Of a DNA stretch of 64,000 nucleotides, positions 1 through 8,409 are shown in pieces. The position numbers and the translations under genes were made by a program. This DNA is from Leclercia adecarboxylata (GTDB taxonomy: Bacteria; Pseudomonadota; Gammaproteobacteria; Enterobacterales; Enterobacteriaceae). The first letter of the stretch is position 1, and each line of letters begins with the position of its first letter. The notes beneath the pieces were generated by a model. It did not search any database. It saw only the letters and a list, made by a program, of their open reading frames with translations, and was not told where the DNA came from. Location of the stretch: positions 5,022,001-5,086,000 of the forward strand of contig NZ_CP040889.1 in NCBI RefSeq assembly GCF_006171285.1. Direction: 5' to 3'.

Positions 1-232
1 ACACCCTGCCTGTACTACGCAACGCCATATGACAGAACATGTATATACAACCATTGACATCCGCCGACACGGATCTGATGATGGATTTGTGAGCTCAACT
101 GTGAATAATTTGTAATTAATATGAAAATTATCTGTATCTCAGATAGCGCGACAATCCACACTCAGATGAGGCATTACCGCAGCCGGCGGCATCGATCGCC
201 ATGATAAGCAACCCGCTTTAACAGGAGCGCAG

Positions 233-2506
233 ATGAGTAACAACAGACGAGCGGTTCCCGGGATCCGCCATTACGCCGGACCGGCAGGCGGCTGGGGAGC
301 CTTAAAAGCCACGGCGATAGCCGTTCGCACGCAGATGGACGCCTTCGACGCGCCCGCCACGCTGCTGCGCACCAACCAGCCAGACGGCTTTGACTGCCCG
401 GGCTGCGCCTGGCCTGATAAGGAACACAAATCTACCTTTCAGTTCTGCGAAAACGGTGCCAAAGCGGTGACGTGGGAAGCAACGACAAAACGCGTCACCC
501 CGGAATTTTTCGCGGAGCACACCGTCAGCACCCTGTGGGCGAAAAGCGATTTTGAGCTGGAAGGCTATGGCCGTCTGACCCATCCCATGAAGTACGATCC
601 GCAGAGCGACACTTTCCGCCCGGTGGCGTGGGACGAGGCCTTTGCCCGTATCGGTGAGGTGCTGCGCAGCCTGGCGCCGGAGCAGGTGGAGTTTTACACC
701 TCCGGGCGCGCCTCGAACGAAGCCGCGTTCCTGTATCAGCTGTTTGCCCGCGAGCTGGGCACCAATAATTTCCCCGACTGCTCCAATATGTGCCACCAGG
801 CCACCAGCGTCGGCCTGCCCCGCTCCATCGGCATCGGCAAAGGCACCGTCTCGCTGGAGGATTTTGACCACACCGACCTGGTGATATCCATCGGCCATAA
901 CCCCGGCACCAACCATCCGCGAATGATGGGCACCCTGCACGAACTGGCCCGCCGGGGCGTGCCGATTATCGTCTTTAACCCGCTGCGCGAAACGGCTCTG
1001 GAACGTTTCGCCGATCCGCAGAGCGTGCGGGAGATGGCGACTTACAGCGCTACCGATATCGCCTCAACTTACTACCAGGTGAAAGCCGGGGGCGACGCCG
1101 CCGCCTTAAAAGGCATCGCTAAACATCTGCTGGTGCTGGACGTGCTGGATCACGACTTTATCGCCGCCCATACCCAGGGGTTTGCCGACTTTGCCGCCGA
1201 TATCGCCGCCACCAGCTGGGAGGCCATTGAGCGCGAATCCGGCCTGAAGCGCGCCGATCTGGAGAGCGTGGCGCAGATCTACGCGAAATCCAGCGCCGCC
1301 ATCATTACCTACGGGATGGGGATCACCCAGCACAACAAGGGCACTGCCAATGTGCGCCTGATTGCCGATCTCCTGCTGCTGCGCGGCAATTTTGGCAAGC
1401 CCGGAGCGGGCATCTGCCCGCTGCGCGGCCACTCTAACGTGCAGGGTAACCGCACGGTAGGGATCACCGAAAAGCCGACCGCGGCGTTTCTGGATCGGCT
1501 GGGCACGGTGTTTGGCTTTACCCCGCCAGCCGCCCACGGCCACGACGCGGTGCAGGCTGCCCAGGCGATGATCGATGGCCAGGCAAAAGCGCTCCTCTGT
1601 CTCGGGGGCAACTTCGCGGTGGCAATGCCCGATCACGACAAAGCCTTTCCGGCGCTGAAAAGCCTCGATCTGAGCGTCCATATCGCCACCAAGCTGAACC
1701 GCACCCACCTGCTGGTCGGCAGGGAGACGTATCTGCTCCCCTGCCTCGGTCGCACGGAACTCGATATGCAGCAGGGCGGCCAACAGTCAATTACCGTCGA
1801 GGATTCCATGTCGATGGTACATGCCTCCAGCGGCAAGCTGAAGCCCGCCTCCCCGTGGCTGCGTTCGGAACCGGCCATTGTCGCCGGGATCGCCCATGCC
1901 ACTCTGGCGAACAGCAAAACCGACTGGCTGGGTCTGGTGGAAGATTACGACCGCATCCGGGATCGCATTGAGCAGACCCTCCCCGGCTTTGAGAACTTCA
2001 ACGCACGCATCCGGGTGCCCGGCGGATTCCGCATGCCGCTCCCGCCGACAGAGCGCGTCTGGCCCACCGCCAGCGGCAAAGCGATGTTCTCGCTGTTTGA
2101 TGGCGTGGCGGAGAACAGTCCGGGCGAAGGCGAGAGCGTGCTGCGCCTGGTCACCTTAAGAAGCCACGACCAGTACAACACCACCATCTATGCCCTGGAC
2201 GATCGCTATCGCGGGGTGTTTGGCCGTCGCGACGTGCTGTTTATGAACGAAGAGGATATGCAGCAATTGGGTCTGGAGCATGGCGACAGGGTGGATATTC
2301 ACACTGCCCTTGCCGACGCTCAGCAGCGGCTGGATGACATCACCGTGGTGGCCTATAGCATTGCGCCGGGCACGGTTGCCGCCTATTACCCGGAAGCTAA
2401 CGTGCTGGTACCCCTGAATTATCTGGATAAAGAGAGCGGTACGCCGTCGTATAAATCGGTGCCCGTTCGTCTGACCCTGCGCTCAAAACAGATCCGCTCC
2501 CTGTAA
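233..2506 (+). CDS. ydeP: FdhF/YdeP-family molybdopterin oxidoreductase
   Basis: The 757-residue protein has the length and layout of E. coli YdeP (about 759 residues), a cytoplasmic relative of formate dehydrogenase H. Cysteines near residues 55, 58 and 72 sit where this family has its N-terminal Cys cluster. The molybdopterin domain follows, with a segment reading ISIGHNPGTNHPR near 220, and a molybdopterin-dinucleotide-binding domain closes the C-terminus. The ATG is preceded by AACAGGAGCG, a good ribosome binding site. In E. coli YdeP is linked to acid resistance, but its substrate is unknown. No accessory subunit gene is adjacent. The family is secure; strict orthology to E. coli ydeP is probable. 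Confidence 0.85.
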   Translation: MSNNRRAVPGIRHYAGPAGGWGALKATAIAVRTQMDAFDAPATLLRTNQPDGFDCPGCAWPDKEHKSTFQFCENGAKAVTWEATTKRVTPEFFAEHTVSTLWAKSDFELEGYGRLTHPMKYDPQSDTFRPVAWDEAFARIGEVLRSLAPEQVEFYTSGRASNEAAFLYQLFARELGTNNFPDCSNMCHQATSVGLPRSIGIGKGTVSLEDFDHTDLVISIGHNPGTNHPRMMGTLHELARRGVPIIVFNPLRETALERFADPQSVREMATYSATDIASTYYQVKAGGDAAALKGIAKHLLVLDVLDHDFIAAHTQGFADFAADIAATSWEAIERESGLKRADLESVAQIYAKSSAAIITYGMGITQHNKGTANVRLIADLLLLRGNFGKPGAGICPLRGHSNVQGNRTVGITEKPTAAFLDRLGTVFGFTPPAAHGHDAVQAAQAMIDGQAKALLCLGGNFAVAMPDHDKAFPALKSLDLSVHIATKLNRTHLLVGRETYLLPCLGRTELDMQQGGQQSITVEDSMSMVHASSGKLKPASPWLRSEPAIVAGIAHATLANSKTDWLGLVEDYDRIRDRIEQTLPGFENFNARIRVPGGFRMPLPPTERVWPTASGKAMFSLFDGVAENSPGEGESVLRLVTLRSHDQYNTTIYALDDRYRGVFGRRDVLFMNEEDMQQLGLEHGDRVDIHTALADAQQRLDDITVVAYSIAPGTVAAYYPEANVLVPLNYLDKESGTPSYKSVPVRLTLRSKQIRSL

Positions 2507-2523
2507 TTTCACTCAATATTCGC

Positions 2524-2553
2524 AACCGCTCCGGGGTTTCACCCGGAGCGGTT
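2524..2553 (+). terminator. Strong hairpin after the ydeP-like gene
   Basis: Twelve-base arms (AACCGCTCCGGG and its exact complement) surround a 6-base loop 18 bases after the stop codon. No U-tract follows, so it may act as a Rho-assisted terminator or an mRNA 3' stabiliser. Confidence 0.55.
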
Positions 2554-2631
2554 AACTGTCTTCATATAGACAAAATAAACTTTTTAGTCCACACTGAGAC
2601 ATGACATTATTACCCTTAGCGGGGGCATTCT

Positions 2632-3039
2632 ATGACCAGGCACCTGAATCCGGCCTCTGAGACTCGCGGCGACCGTGACCTGATCGCTATCCGGGCGGCG
2701 ATGAACATTCTCGATAAGTGGGGCTGCACCCCCGAGCAGCAGCAGAACATCCTGCAGCTTTCCCGGGCGGCGCTGTACAAGTATCGTCACGGCGACACCA
2801 AATCCGCCTCCCTTAGCCATGACCAGTTAACCCGCATCAGCTACCTGCTGAACATGCACTCGGCGCTGCGCATTGTGTTCAGCAACCCCGAGAACGTGTA
2901 CGGGTTTATGACCATGGCCAACCACAATGCGTACTTTAACGGCGCCACGCCGCTGTCGCTCATTGAGGGCGGCGAGTTCGGCAACCTGCACGAAGTGGCG
3001 AAACGGGTGGACGTGCTGCGCGGAGGCCTCGCCGGATGA
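2632..3039 (+). CDS. Xre/MbcA/ParS-type antitoxin
   Basis: This 135-residue protein has a helix-turn-helix-like N-terminal half (AALYKYRHG near residues 45-53). Its C-terminal half matches the toxin-binding DUF2384 type of Xre/MbcA/ParS antitoxins, with the ending GEFGNLHEVAKRVDVLRGG. It overlaps the next gene by four bases (ATGA), so the two are translationally coupled. In RES-Xre systems the antitoxin neutralises the toxin and represses the operon. The antitoxin-first order and the RES partner make the assignment strong. Confidence 0.88.
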   Translation: MTRHLNPASETRGDRDLIAIRAAMNILDKWGCTPEQQQNILQLSRAALYKYRHGDTKSASLSHDQLTRISYLLNMHSALRIVFSNPENVYGFMTMANHNAYFNGATPLSLIEGGEFGNLHEVAKRVDVLRGGLAG

Positions 3040-3731
3040 TCCATCCCGACGTTCCCCGTACCGCAGTGGTGCCCATCAGAGGCTACCGTCTGCTGCACAC
3101 CAAGTACCCTGCCATTTATGTGTTTGAAGACGTCGCCACGCCCGAGGCGTTCGACGTGCTGTATGAGATCCAGAAACTGACCAACCCGCGTCTGTCGGAC
3201 GAGGTGGGCAATCTCAGTTTGTTGCCGCGCAAGGAGTGGGTGCTGGGGATCCGCGGGGCGCATTACGCGATGGCCGCCTTCACCCACGTGAACCCGGACG
3301 GCAGCCGCTTTTCCAACGGCGATTATGGCGTCTATTACCTCGGCGACAGCAAAGAGACGGCGCTGGCCGAAATCGTCTACCACTGCGATCTTTACTGGCA
3401 TAACGTGCCGGAGCTGAAATTCGAACGTTTCGAGTACCGCTGCCTGGAGACCGAACTGGGCGGATGTGCCTTTGCCGACATCACCGGCCTGCCGGACACA
3501 CACCCCTGGTATCATCCCACCGACTACAGCGAGCCGCAGCGGTTTGGCGCCAGCCTGCGCGTTGCGGGCGAGACCGGCGTGACCTACCGTTCGGTGCGCA
3601 GGCCAGGCGGCATCTGCTGGGCGCTGCTCACCCCGAAACCGATCACCAGCATTATCCAGACCTCCCTGCACCAGATTATCTGGGATAAAGGCATCGTCAG
3701 CGTCGGCCTGGTCACGCCGGTGAGCAAATAA
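3036..3731 (+). CDS. RES-domain toxin (NAD-degrading family)
   Basis: The 231-residue protein carries the three hallmarks of the RES domain: an Arg near residue 18 (RGYRLLH), a Glu near 112 in GDSKETALAEIVYH, and a Ser near 186 in TYRSVRRPGG. Characterised members (RES-Xre toxins, MbcT, ParT) degrade NAD+ or transfer ADP-ribose in the cytoplasm and cause growth arrest. It starts four bases inside the antitoxin gene. Length and motifs look intact, so the toxin is probably functional. The enzymatic activity is inferred from the family. Confidence 0.88.
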   Translation: MIHPDVPRTAVVPIRGYRLLHTKYPAIYVFEDVATPEAFDVLYEIQKLTNPRLSDEVGNLSLLPRKEWVLGIRGAHYAMAAFTHVNPDGSRFSNGDYGVYYLGDSKETALAEIVYHCDLYWHNVPELKFERFEYRCLETELGGCAFADITGLPDTHPWYHPTDYSEPQRFGASLRVAGETGVTYRSVRRPGGICWALLTPKPITSIIQTSLHQIIWDKGIVSVGLVTPVSK

Positions 3732-3737
3732 AACGCT

Positions 3738-4148
3738 TCAGACGGTTTCTGCAGGCTCAACATCTAAAACAGACGTACCGTAAGAGTTATCGATGGTGCA
3801 CAGCCAGCGGTCGTTTTCCTGACGGAAGACATAGGTCGCGCGACGGGTGATCTCTGTCGTGCCGCCCTGTTCATCCGGGAAGAAAAGCTGGGTTTCCATG
3901 ATGACCAGCGCGTCGCCGCCGCCTTCAATGACCTGAATATCGCCCTGCTTCACGATGAGCTGATCCTGAAAATAATCAGAGATAGAAATAAAGGCGCTGC
4001 GGATATTGTCTTTCCCTCTGACGATCATTCCGGGCTTAACCACCAGCGCGGCGTCCTCAGCGTAATACTCCATCAGCGAGTCGAAATCTTTGGCTGTGAT
4101 CGCCCTGTCACACGCCTTGATGATCTGACGAAGCGGATGTTCGTACAT
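3738..4148 (-). CDS. SnoaL/DUF4440-like small protein
   Basis: Taking the ATG at 4148, which has AGGAGA about eight bases upstream, gives 136 residues. The pattern KACDRAITAKDFDSLMEYY followed by a Gly/Val-rich beta region and RRATYVFRQENDRW is typical of the NTF2-like SnoaL/DUF4440 fold (SgcJ/EcaC type). Members are small cone-shaped cytoplasmic proteins with varied or unknown function. It converges on the RES toxin gene with only six bases between the stop codons. A longer frame exists upstream of 4148 but lacks a ribosome binding site. No specific substrate can be named. Confidence 0.7.
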   Translation of the reverse strand: MYEHPLRQIIKACDRAITAKDFDSLMEYYAEDAALVVKPGMIVRGKDNIRSAFISISDYFQDQLIVKQGDIQVIEGGGDALVIMETQLFFPDEQGGTTEITRRATYVFRQENDRWLCTIDNSYGTSVLDVEPAETV

Positions 4149-4210
4149 GTGCTCTTCTCCTGTTAAGTGACTGCCTGTATTGAATCTACCATCAGACTGC
4201 CAAATGTGCT

Positions 4211-4380
4211 GGCCGGACAAGCAAAGCGCGTCCGGCTGGCCTTTCTGGAAGACGCCTCGCAAAGCCGAAAGTAAGCCTGTGAAATTCAGGGTTATGGCTT
4301 TTCATCCTTTTGTCATGGTCATAAAGTGACCGCGTTGCGGCACATCCGCAATCAGGCCAGGGAAACAAGTGGGCATTGCA
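4211..4380. repeat. Diverged repeat, copy 1 (Ash-type leader-like)
   Basis: This stretch resembles 9164-9335. Shared blocks include CCTTTCTGGAAG, CCTCGCAAAGCCG and GTTGCGGCACATCCGCAATC in the same order and at similar spacing. It lies directly upstream of the unknown gene pair starting at 4396. The other copy lies directly upstream of an Ash/Icd-like remnant, so both look like leader regions of small mobile or satellite-phage genes. Confidence 0.6.
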
Positions 4381-4395
4381 TGCAGGGAGCATTAA

Positions 4396-4965
4396 GTGCG
4401 TATAGAAGAAGAGATTTTTCTCGACGATTATGGCATGAGGCGCAAGACATTTTTCTACGATCGTCGGATACATCACAGCTACGTCTTTGCTGCCGGGAAC
4501 GAGGTTTACACTGTAATTGTGGGTAGTTTGCTGGATGAAGTCACGTTTTCGCGAATCGGATACGAAATGCCGTCTGGTATTCCATTCCCGATCAACGGAA
4601 TGGCAGAAGTATGTTTTGATACTTTCGATGGTATGGGCGGTTTGGCTGATTTTCGCCATATTAAATTTAAAGGATTAGGTAGCGCTGTCGTTTTGCAATC
4701 AGTCTCCCTGGCGTTAATCGCCCATGCGGAGAAACTCAACATTGGTGGTTTTGTTTTCCAGGCGGCTTCAGGAGGTGTGGTTGATAAAGACCGTCGCACT
4801 TCCCTGGAAGAGACCTATGACATTCTGCTTGGGTTAAAAAATGTACCGCGCTACAATTCACGAACAGGGTTGCCAAAGCGAATTCCGCGACCACTGATAC
4901 AGGGAAATTTCCATGCGTACAAGACAGTTACAGAAGGGAGAGCCAGCTATGTCGTATTGCAATAA
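4396..4965 (+). CDS. Hypothetical protein, first gene of an overlapping pair
   Basis: This 189-residue protein starts at GTG behind GCAGGGAGC. I do not recognise the family. The N-terminus reads like paired beta strands (EEEIFLDDYGMRRKTFFY, then SYVFAAGNEVYTVIVG). The centre has a Gly-rich hydrophobic stretch (GLGSAVVLQSVSLALIAHAEKL, near 95-115) that could be a buried helix. The C-terminus is basic (RTGLPKRIPRPLIQG). No signal peptide is apparent. It overlaps the next small gene by 17 bases. A toxin-antitoxin or phage-modifying role is conceivable from context, but no catalytic motif supports it. Confidence 0.65.
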   Translation: MRIEEEIFLDDYGMRRKTFFYDRRIHHSYVFAAGNEVYTVIVGSLLDEVTFSRIGYEMPSGIPFPINGMAEVCFDTFDGMGGLADFRHIKFKGLGSAVVLQSVSLALIAHAEKLNIGGFVFQAASGGVVDKDRRTSLEETYDILLGLKNVPRYNSRTGLPKRIPRPLIQGNFHAYKTVTEGRASYVVLQ

Positions 4966-5167
4966 GCATGAACATTCCACGCTTCTTGCCCCCGGAGAAA
5001 GGGAAAAGAGAGTATTTCAGGCATTAGCGTCTGCTGAATTAAAAGCGCACGGCATCAGCGCAGAGGCCTATATCCGCGACCTCAAAACTGAACTGGCTGC
5101 GGTTAAAAAACGCTCCTCAGCCGCCCTGCTTCGCAAAAAACTGAAAGAACCCTTTGGCCGTGTATAA
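4949..5167 (+). CDS. Small basic helical protein, second gene of the pair
   Basis: The ATG at 4949 is preceded by GAAGGGAG and gives 72 residues. The sequence is charged and helical (LAPGEREKRVFQALASAEL, then LKTELAAVKKRSSAALLRKKLKEP) with a Cys/His start (MSYCNKHEH). It overlaps the upstream gene by 17 bases, so it is probably translated from the same message and may act with it. A terminator follows. Function is unknown. Confidence 0.6.
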   Translation: MSYCNKHEHSTLLAPGEREKRVFQALASAELKAHGISAEAYIRDLKTELAAVKKRSSAALLRKKLKEPFGRV

Positions 5168-5196
5168 AGCGCATCTGACCAAATCTCTTTCAGCAA

Positions 5197-5225
5197 AAGG
5201 CCCTACGACTGGGCCTTATTTTTTC
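5197..5225 (+). terminator. Rho-independent terminator of the 4396-5167 pair
   Basis: A seven-base GC-rich stem (AAGGCCC/GGGCCTT) with a 7-base loop is followed by ATTTTTTTC. It ends just before the convergent azlD stop. Confidence 0.75.
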
Positions 5226-5231
5226 AGCAGA

Positions 5232-5552
5232 TTACGCCAAAAAATACCCCGCCGCACAGAACGCCACTACCCCGGCAATCACCGTGGCAAATAGCCCTCG
5301 GGTAATAATGCCCACCAGGGTAGCGAAGGCCGCTGCCAGCAGCGAAATGCTGATCCCCGAGTCCGTCATGGCGGGCTTACTCATCAGTTCACCGGCTACC
5401 AGCGCGGCCATAATGGCGGTGGGGATAAAGCTCAGCCACTGCAGTAGTACCTCAGGCAGGCGGAAGCGGGAGAGCAGTAATACCGGCACGGTGCGCATCA
5501 GGGCGGTGACCAGCGCAGAGGCGAGGATCGCCAGCAGAATATTTCTTTCCAT
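5232..5552 (-). CDS. azlD: AzlD-type subunit of branched-chain amino acid exporter
   Basis: From ATG at 5552 the protein has 106 residues with four hydrophobic segments and the family's RTVPVLLLSRFRLPEVLLQWLSFIP-like core. It is the small partner of the AzlC/YgaZ permease; together they export branched-chain amino acids or related compounds across the inner membrane (YgaZH in E. coli exports valine). The start lies one base after the azlC stop, which indicates translational coupling. A longer upstream frame would run into azlC and is not supported. Confidence 0.88.
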   Translation of the reverse strand: MERNILLAILASALVTALMRTVPVLLLSRFRLPEVLLQWLSFIPTAIMAALVAGELMSKPAMTDSGISISLLAAAFATLVGIITRGLFATVIAGVVAFCAAGYFLA

Positions 5553-5553
5553 C

Positions 5554-6288
5554 TTATTTTCCTTTCCGGGCGCGTAACAGCAGCGTCGCCAGGGTGGCGG
5601 CAAGGGATGCGGCGACAATCACCACCATACTGAGCGACGTGCTCCCGGCCATCAGCAGCGTGATGACCACCGCGACGGCTATGTTAAGGGTTTCCAGTAT
5701 TTTTCTGCGGCTGGCAAACCACATCATCAGGATCAGGCCGATAAACATCGATACCAGGCTGAAGCCCAGCCCCTCCATCAGCGACGCTGGCAGCGCGGTC
5801 GCCAGCCAGGCCCCGGTTACGCAGGCGATGATCCAGTTCAGCCAGGCGGTGACATTCAGCCCCAGCATCCAGTAATAGTTGATCCTGCCCTGCGGACTGG
5901 CGCGCTGCACCGCCACGCCAAAGGTTTCATCCGTCAGCAGCAGGCCGCTGACCACTTTCTGAAAGGTGGTGTAGTCACGAAAAAAGACGCTCATGGAGGA
6001 GCTCATCAGCAGGTAGCGCAGGTTCACCAGCAGCACGCTCAGCACCACCGACGCCATTTCCGCCCCTGCGGCCCACAACGAGTAAAACAGAAACTGCGCC
6101 GAACCGGCGTAGAGGGCGCTGGCCAGCAGTGCGATTTGCCCTGTGGTAAACCCGGAGAGCGTGCCAATCGCCCCGGCGGCAAAGCCTATGCTCCAGTAGC
6201 CTGCAATGGTGGGCAGACAGGCGGCAATACCGGCCCGAAATTCGTCCACGGCGGACGCGGGGTGTCCGGTATTTATCTTCATCAACAT
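5554..6288 (-). CDS. azlC: AzlC/YgaZ-family amino acid exporter
   Basis: The start at 6288 has AAGGGA eight bases upstream and gives 244 residues; an alternative ATG lies two codons later. The family segment GYWSIGFAAGAIGTLSGFTTGQIALLAS is present near the N-terminus, followed by several membrane spans. It forms the large subunit of a two-component exporter with the next gene. The divergent AraC-type gene at 6400 is its likely regulator, with about 110 bases of shared control region. Confidence 0.9.
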   Translation of the reverse strand: MLMKINTGHPASAVDEFRAGIAACLPTIAGYWSIGFAAGAIGTLSGFTTGQIALLASALYAGSAQFLFYSLWAAGAEMASVVLSVLLVNLRYLLMSSSMSVFFRDYTTFQKVVSGLLLTDETFGVAVQRASPQGRINYYWMLGLNVTAWLNWIIACVTGAWLATALPASLMEGLGFSLVSMFIGLILMMWFASRRKILETLNIAVAVVITLLMAGSTSLSMVVIVAASLAATLATLLLRARKGK

Positions 6289-6399
6289 CGTTTCATCCCT
6301 TATATTACTTAGTTCAATAACTATCTTAAGAATCAGCAGCAATCGCTATAGTAAAATCCTGCTCAGCAGTGAAATTTACGAAGGCCATGGAGACGCGAC

Positions 6400-7236
6400 G
6401 TGGGGCAAGTAAAACGCGATGAGATTAGCCTGTGGCGCGACAGCCAACTGCATGGCGGGATGGAGATCCTGCAGGCCACCTGCTACGAACACAGCTACCC
6501 GCCCCATTTTCATGATGAGTTTGTGATTGCCGCCTTTGCTCGCGGGGCGCAGCGCACCCGGGTGTGCAGGCAAAACGGGATTGCCGCAGCAGGGTCGGTG
6601 ATGATTATCGCCCCCGGCGAAGTCCACACCGGCGAGGCGGTGCAGCGCGATGAAGGCTGGGATTACTGCGCCTTCTATCCGGGCGAGACGCTGGTCAACG
6701 AGGTGGCGCAAACGGTGCTGAGTGGCAAAGGCGAGGTGAATTTCGGCCAGCAGGGAATTCGCCACGATCCGCTGATGGCCCGCCACATGTTGCAGGCCGC
6801 CAGCGTGATGAAACAGAGCAACGATCCGCTGGAAAAAGAGTGCGTGATGTACCAGATCCTTAATCTGCTGGTGGGTCATTACGGCGAGCGCAGCGTAAAA
6901 GGTTCGCGTCAGCCCTTTTTGCGCGCGGATATCCGTCAGGCGATCGACTTCTTGCACGGCAACTACGCCCTGCCCCTGACGGTAAAAGAGATTGCCCAGG
7001 CGGCAGGCTTAAGTGAGTTCTATTTTATGCGCACCTTCCAGAAGATGACCGGCCTGTCGGTACATCAATATCTGACGCAGATCCGCCTGATGCGCGCCAA
7101 AGCGTTACTGGCGAAAGGGATCGGCGCCGCGCAGGTTGCCAGCGATATCGGCTTCTTTGACCAGAGCCATCTAATCAAACACTTCCGCGCCCATTTTGGT
7201 ACCACGCCAGGGGTGTTTGCTGCCGCGTCTGTTTGA
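6400..7236 (+). CDS. AraC-family regulator divergent from azlCD
   Basis: The gene starts at GTG and encodes 278 residues. The N-terminal cupin-like sensor half includes PPHFHDEFVIAAF and APGEVHTGEA. The C-terminal half is a double helix-turn-helix (VKEIAQAAGLSEFYFMRTFQ and the AraC signature around DIGFFDQSHLIKHFRAHFG TTPG). AraC proteins with this sensor often sit opposite LysE- or AzlCD-type exporters and activate them in response to an amino acid. The effector is not known. The coding region ends where a duplicated 100-bp repeat begins. Confidence 0.9.
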   Translation: MGQVKRDEISLWRDSQLHGGMEILQATCYEHSYPPHFHDEFVIAAFARGAQRTRVCRQNGIAAAGSVMIIAPGEVHTGEAVQRDEGWDYCAFYPGETLVNEVAQTVLSGKGEVNFGQQGIRHDPLMARHMLQAASVMKQSNDPLEKECVMYQILNLLVGHYGERSVKGSRQPFLRADIRQAIDFLHGNYALPLTVKEIAQAAGLSEFYFMRTFQKMTGLSVHQYLTQIRLMRAKALLAKGIGAAQVASDIGFFDQSHLIKHFRAHFGTTPGVFAAASV

Positions 7237-7242
7237 CGATTT

Positions 7243-7345
7243 TTGTAGGCCGGGCAAGCGAAGCGCCCCCGGCAATGCCCTTTCAGGCATTCATCTTCAG
7301 CAAGCGAAACACCCCCATCACCACGCCAATAATAATGGCGGCGAG
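7243..7345. repeat. Direct repeat A: REP element plus gene 3'-end remnant
   Basis: A REP-like palindrome (GCCGGGCAAGCGAAGCGCCCCCGGC) is followed by about 65 bases whose minus strand reads as the tail of a membrane protein, IIIGVVMGVFRLLKMNA-stop. The same arrangement recurs at 8998-9100 in the same orientation with only scattered differences (IIIGVVMAVFRLLKLNA-stop). The two copies bracket the 237-aa gene, its small membrane partner and hcp. Confidence 0.8.
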
Positions 7346-7472
7346 CACGACGATTTGGTTCGGGAATGGCTCAGGGTGACCCACTACCTCCACATTCAGA
7401 TATTATTACAACGTGAACTGTTCACTAAATCAGCATATTATGCATTACCATCACAGTTCAGAGGGATATTGA

Positions 7473-8186
7473 ATGCAGGCTTCAGACTATTTAAGAGTGA
7501 AGTTTCAAAGTGACAGGCAGTTTGCCATCCATGCTGAAAATGGATTTACCAACACGATAAAGGCAGCAAGAGGTGTTGCATCTGATATTTATTCGGGGAT
7601 TGAGCGCGCCAGCTGGTACTCTAGCTGTTTAATTCCCAGTTATAACAACGTATGTCAGGAACTCAAAGCTGAAGAGATAAGGATGGTCTATTCCATTATG
7701 TCTATTTACAGATACCGCAATGTCATTGCCCACATGCTTTATTTGTACTTCCAGACCTTATGCAAGGATGTGAAAGAGGGCAATCATGACGGTTCGGCTC
7801 AGAACATGGTTCGCAATGCTGCAAGCCTTGCGGCAAGTATGGCAGTAGCGGGTGGAACGCGGTTCGTCGTAGCGGCGGCGATGGCGGAAGCCATCGCACA
7901 ATCTGAGTTTCTTTCGAAGTCCGTTGCACAGAAGCTGGCGGGGAAAATGCCCGTTGGCGTTTATCTTCTTCAGGTGTATGGCATCCAACAAAAAGCGGCC
8001 ATGGCTGCTAGGGGGCTAAAAGCCATTGATCCTAATTATTACTGGATCCTTTATCAGGCAAAGCTGGAAATGCTCTATTACTTCATCGAGCCCGTACTCG
8101 CTGACATTATAAAAAAAGTGAAAGCAGGTCTCTATTCTTCCCTCGACGACCTTACCGATGAAATCAGGGAGAAATTCAGTGTTTAA
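7473..8186 (+). CDS. Candidate type VI effector, helical hydrophobic protein
   Basis: This 237-residue protein matches no enzyme family I know. It begins at ATG with CAGAGGGA upstream. The central region (near residues 108-140) is Ala/Gly-rich and hydrophobic (SLAASMAVAGGTRFVVAAAMAEA), and most of the rest is predicted helical with Tyr-rich patches. There is no signal peptide. It overlaps by eight bases a 60-residue protein with two membrane spans and lies just upstream of hcp, within one transcription unit. That arrangement, and the hydrophobic core, suggest a membrane-acting (perhaps pore-forming) effector carried by Hcp. This is inference from context. Confidence 0.55.
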   Translation: MQASDYLRVKFQSDRQFAIHAENGFTNTIKAARGVASDIYSGIERASWYSSCLIPSYNNVCQELKAEEIRMVYSIMSIYRYRNVIAHMLYLYFQTLCKDVKEGNHDGSAQNMVRNAASLAASMAVAGGTRFVVAAAMAEAIAQSEFLSKSVAQKLAGKMPVGVYLLQVYGIQQKAAMAARGLKAIDPNYYWILYQAKLEMLYYFIEPVLADIIKKVKAGLYSSLDDLTDEIREKFSV

Positions 8187-8361
8187 AAGCGTTATCTCAC
8201 TTTTACTCTATAATCTGGTGCTCCCTATTATTCTTATCGGCTTCGCTGTGCTCTGGTTATATTTATTTCCTGATTATTGGTGGGGACTAATGCTCGTTAC
8301 AGTTATCGCTATCTTTTGGTTTTTCCCGCTCATCACTGCGAAATTCGAAAAGTTTAAATAA
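8179..8361 (+). CDS. Candidate immunity protein, two membrane spans
   Basis: I chose the GTG at 8179 because AGGGAG lies at good distance; an ATG at 8158 is also open. The 60-residue product is nearly all membrane: one span around VLPIILIGFAVLWLYLF and a second around LMLVTVIAIFWFFPLI, ending with a basic tail (KFEKFK). The gene overlaps the end of the candidate effector gene by eight bases, a usual effector-immunity arrangement. A small inner-membrane protein fits protection against a membrane-targeting toxin. No homology-based name can be given. Confidence 0.55.
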   Translation: MFKSVISLLLYNLVLPIILIGFAVLWLYLFPDYWWGLMLVTVIAIFWFFPLITAKFEKFK

Positions 8362-8409
8362 TGAATCACACACATATATCAACGTAGTCTATAAACACAA
8401 GGAATGTAT

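Noticed and set aside
1..232. A possible gene or element upstream of the ydeP-like gene
   Set aside because: No frame with a start and ribosome binding site is present; it is AT-rich control DNA apart from the ribosome binding site of the gene at 233.
7196..7513. A 105-codon frame running from the AraC gene into the 237-aa gene
   Set aside because: It crosses the REP/repeat A segment, lacks a ribosome binding site and overlaps two better genes.
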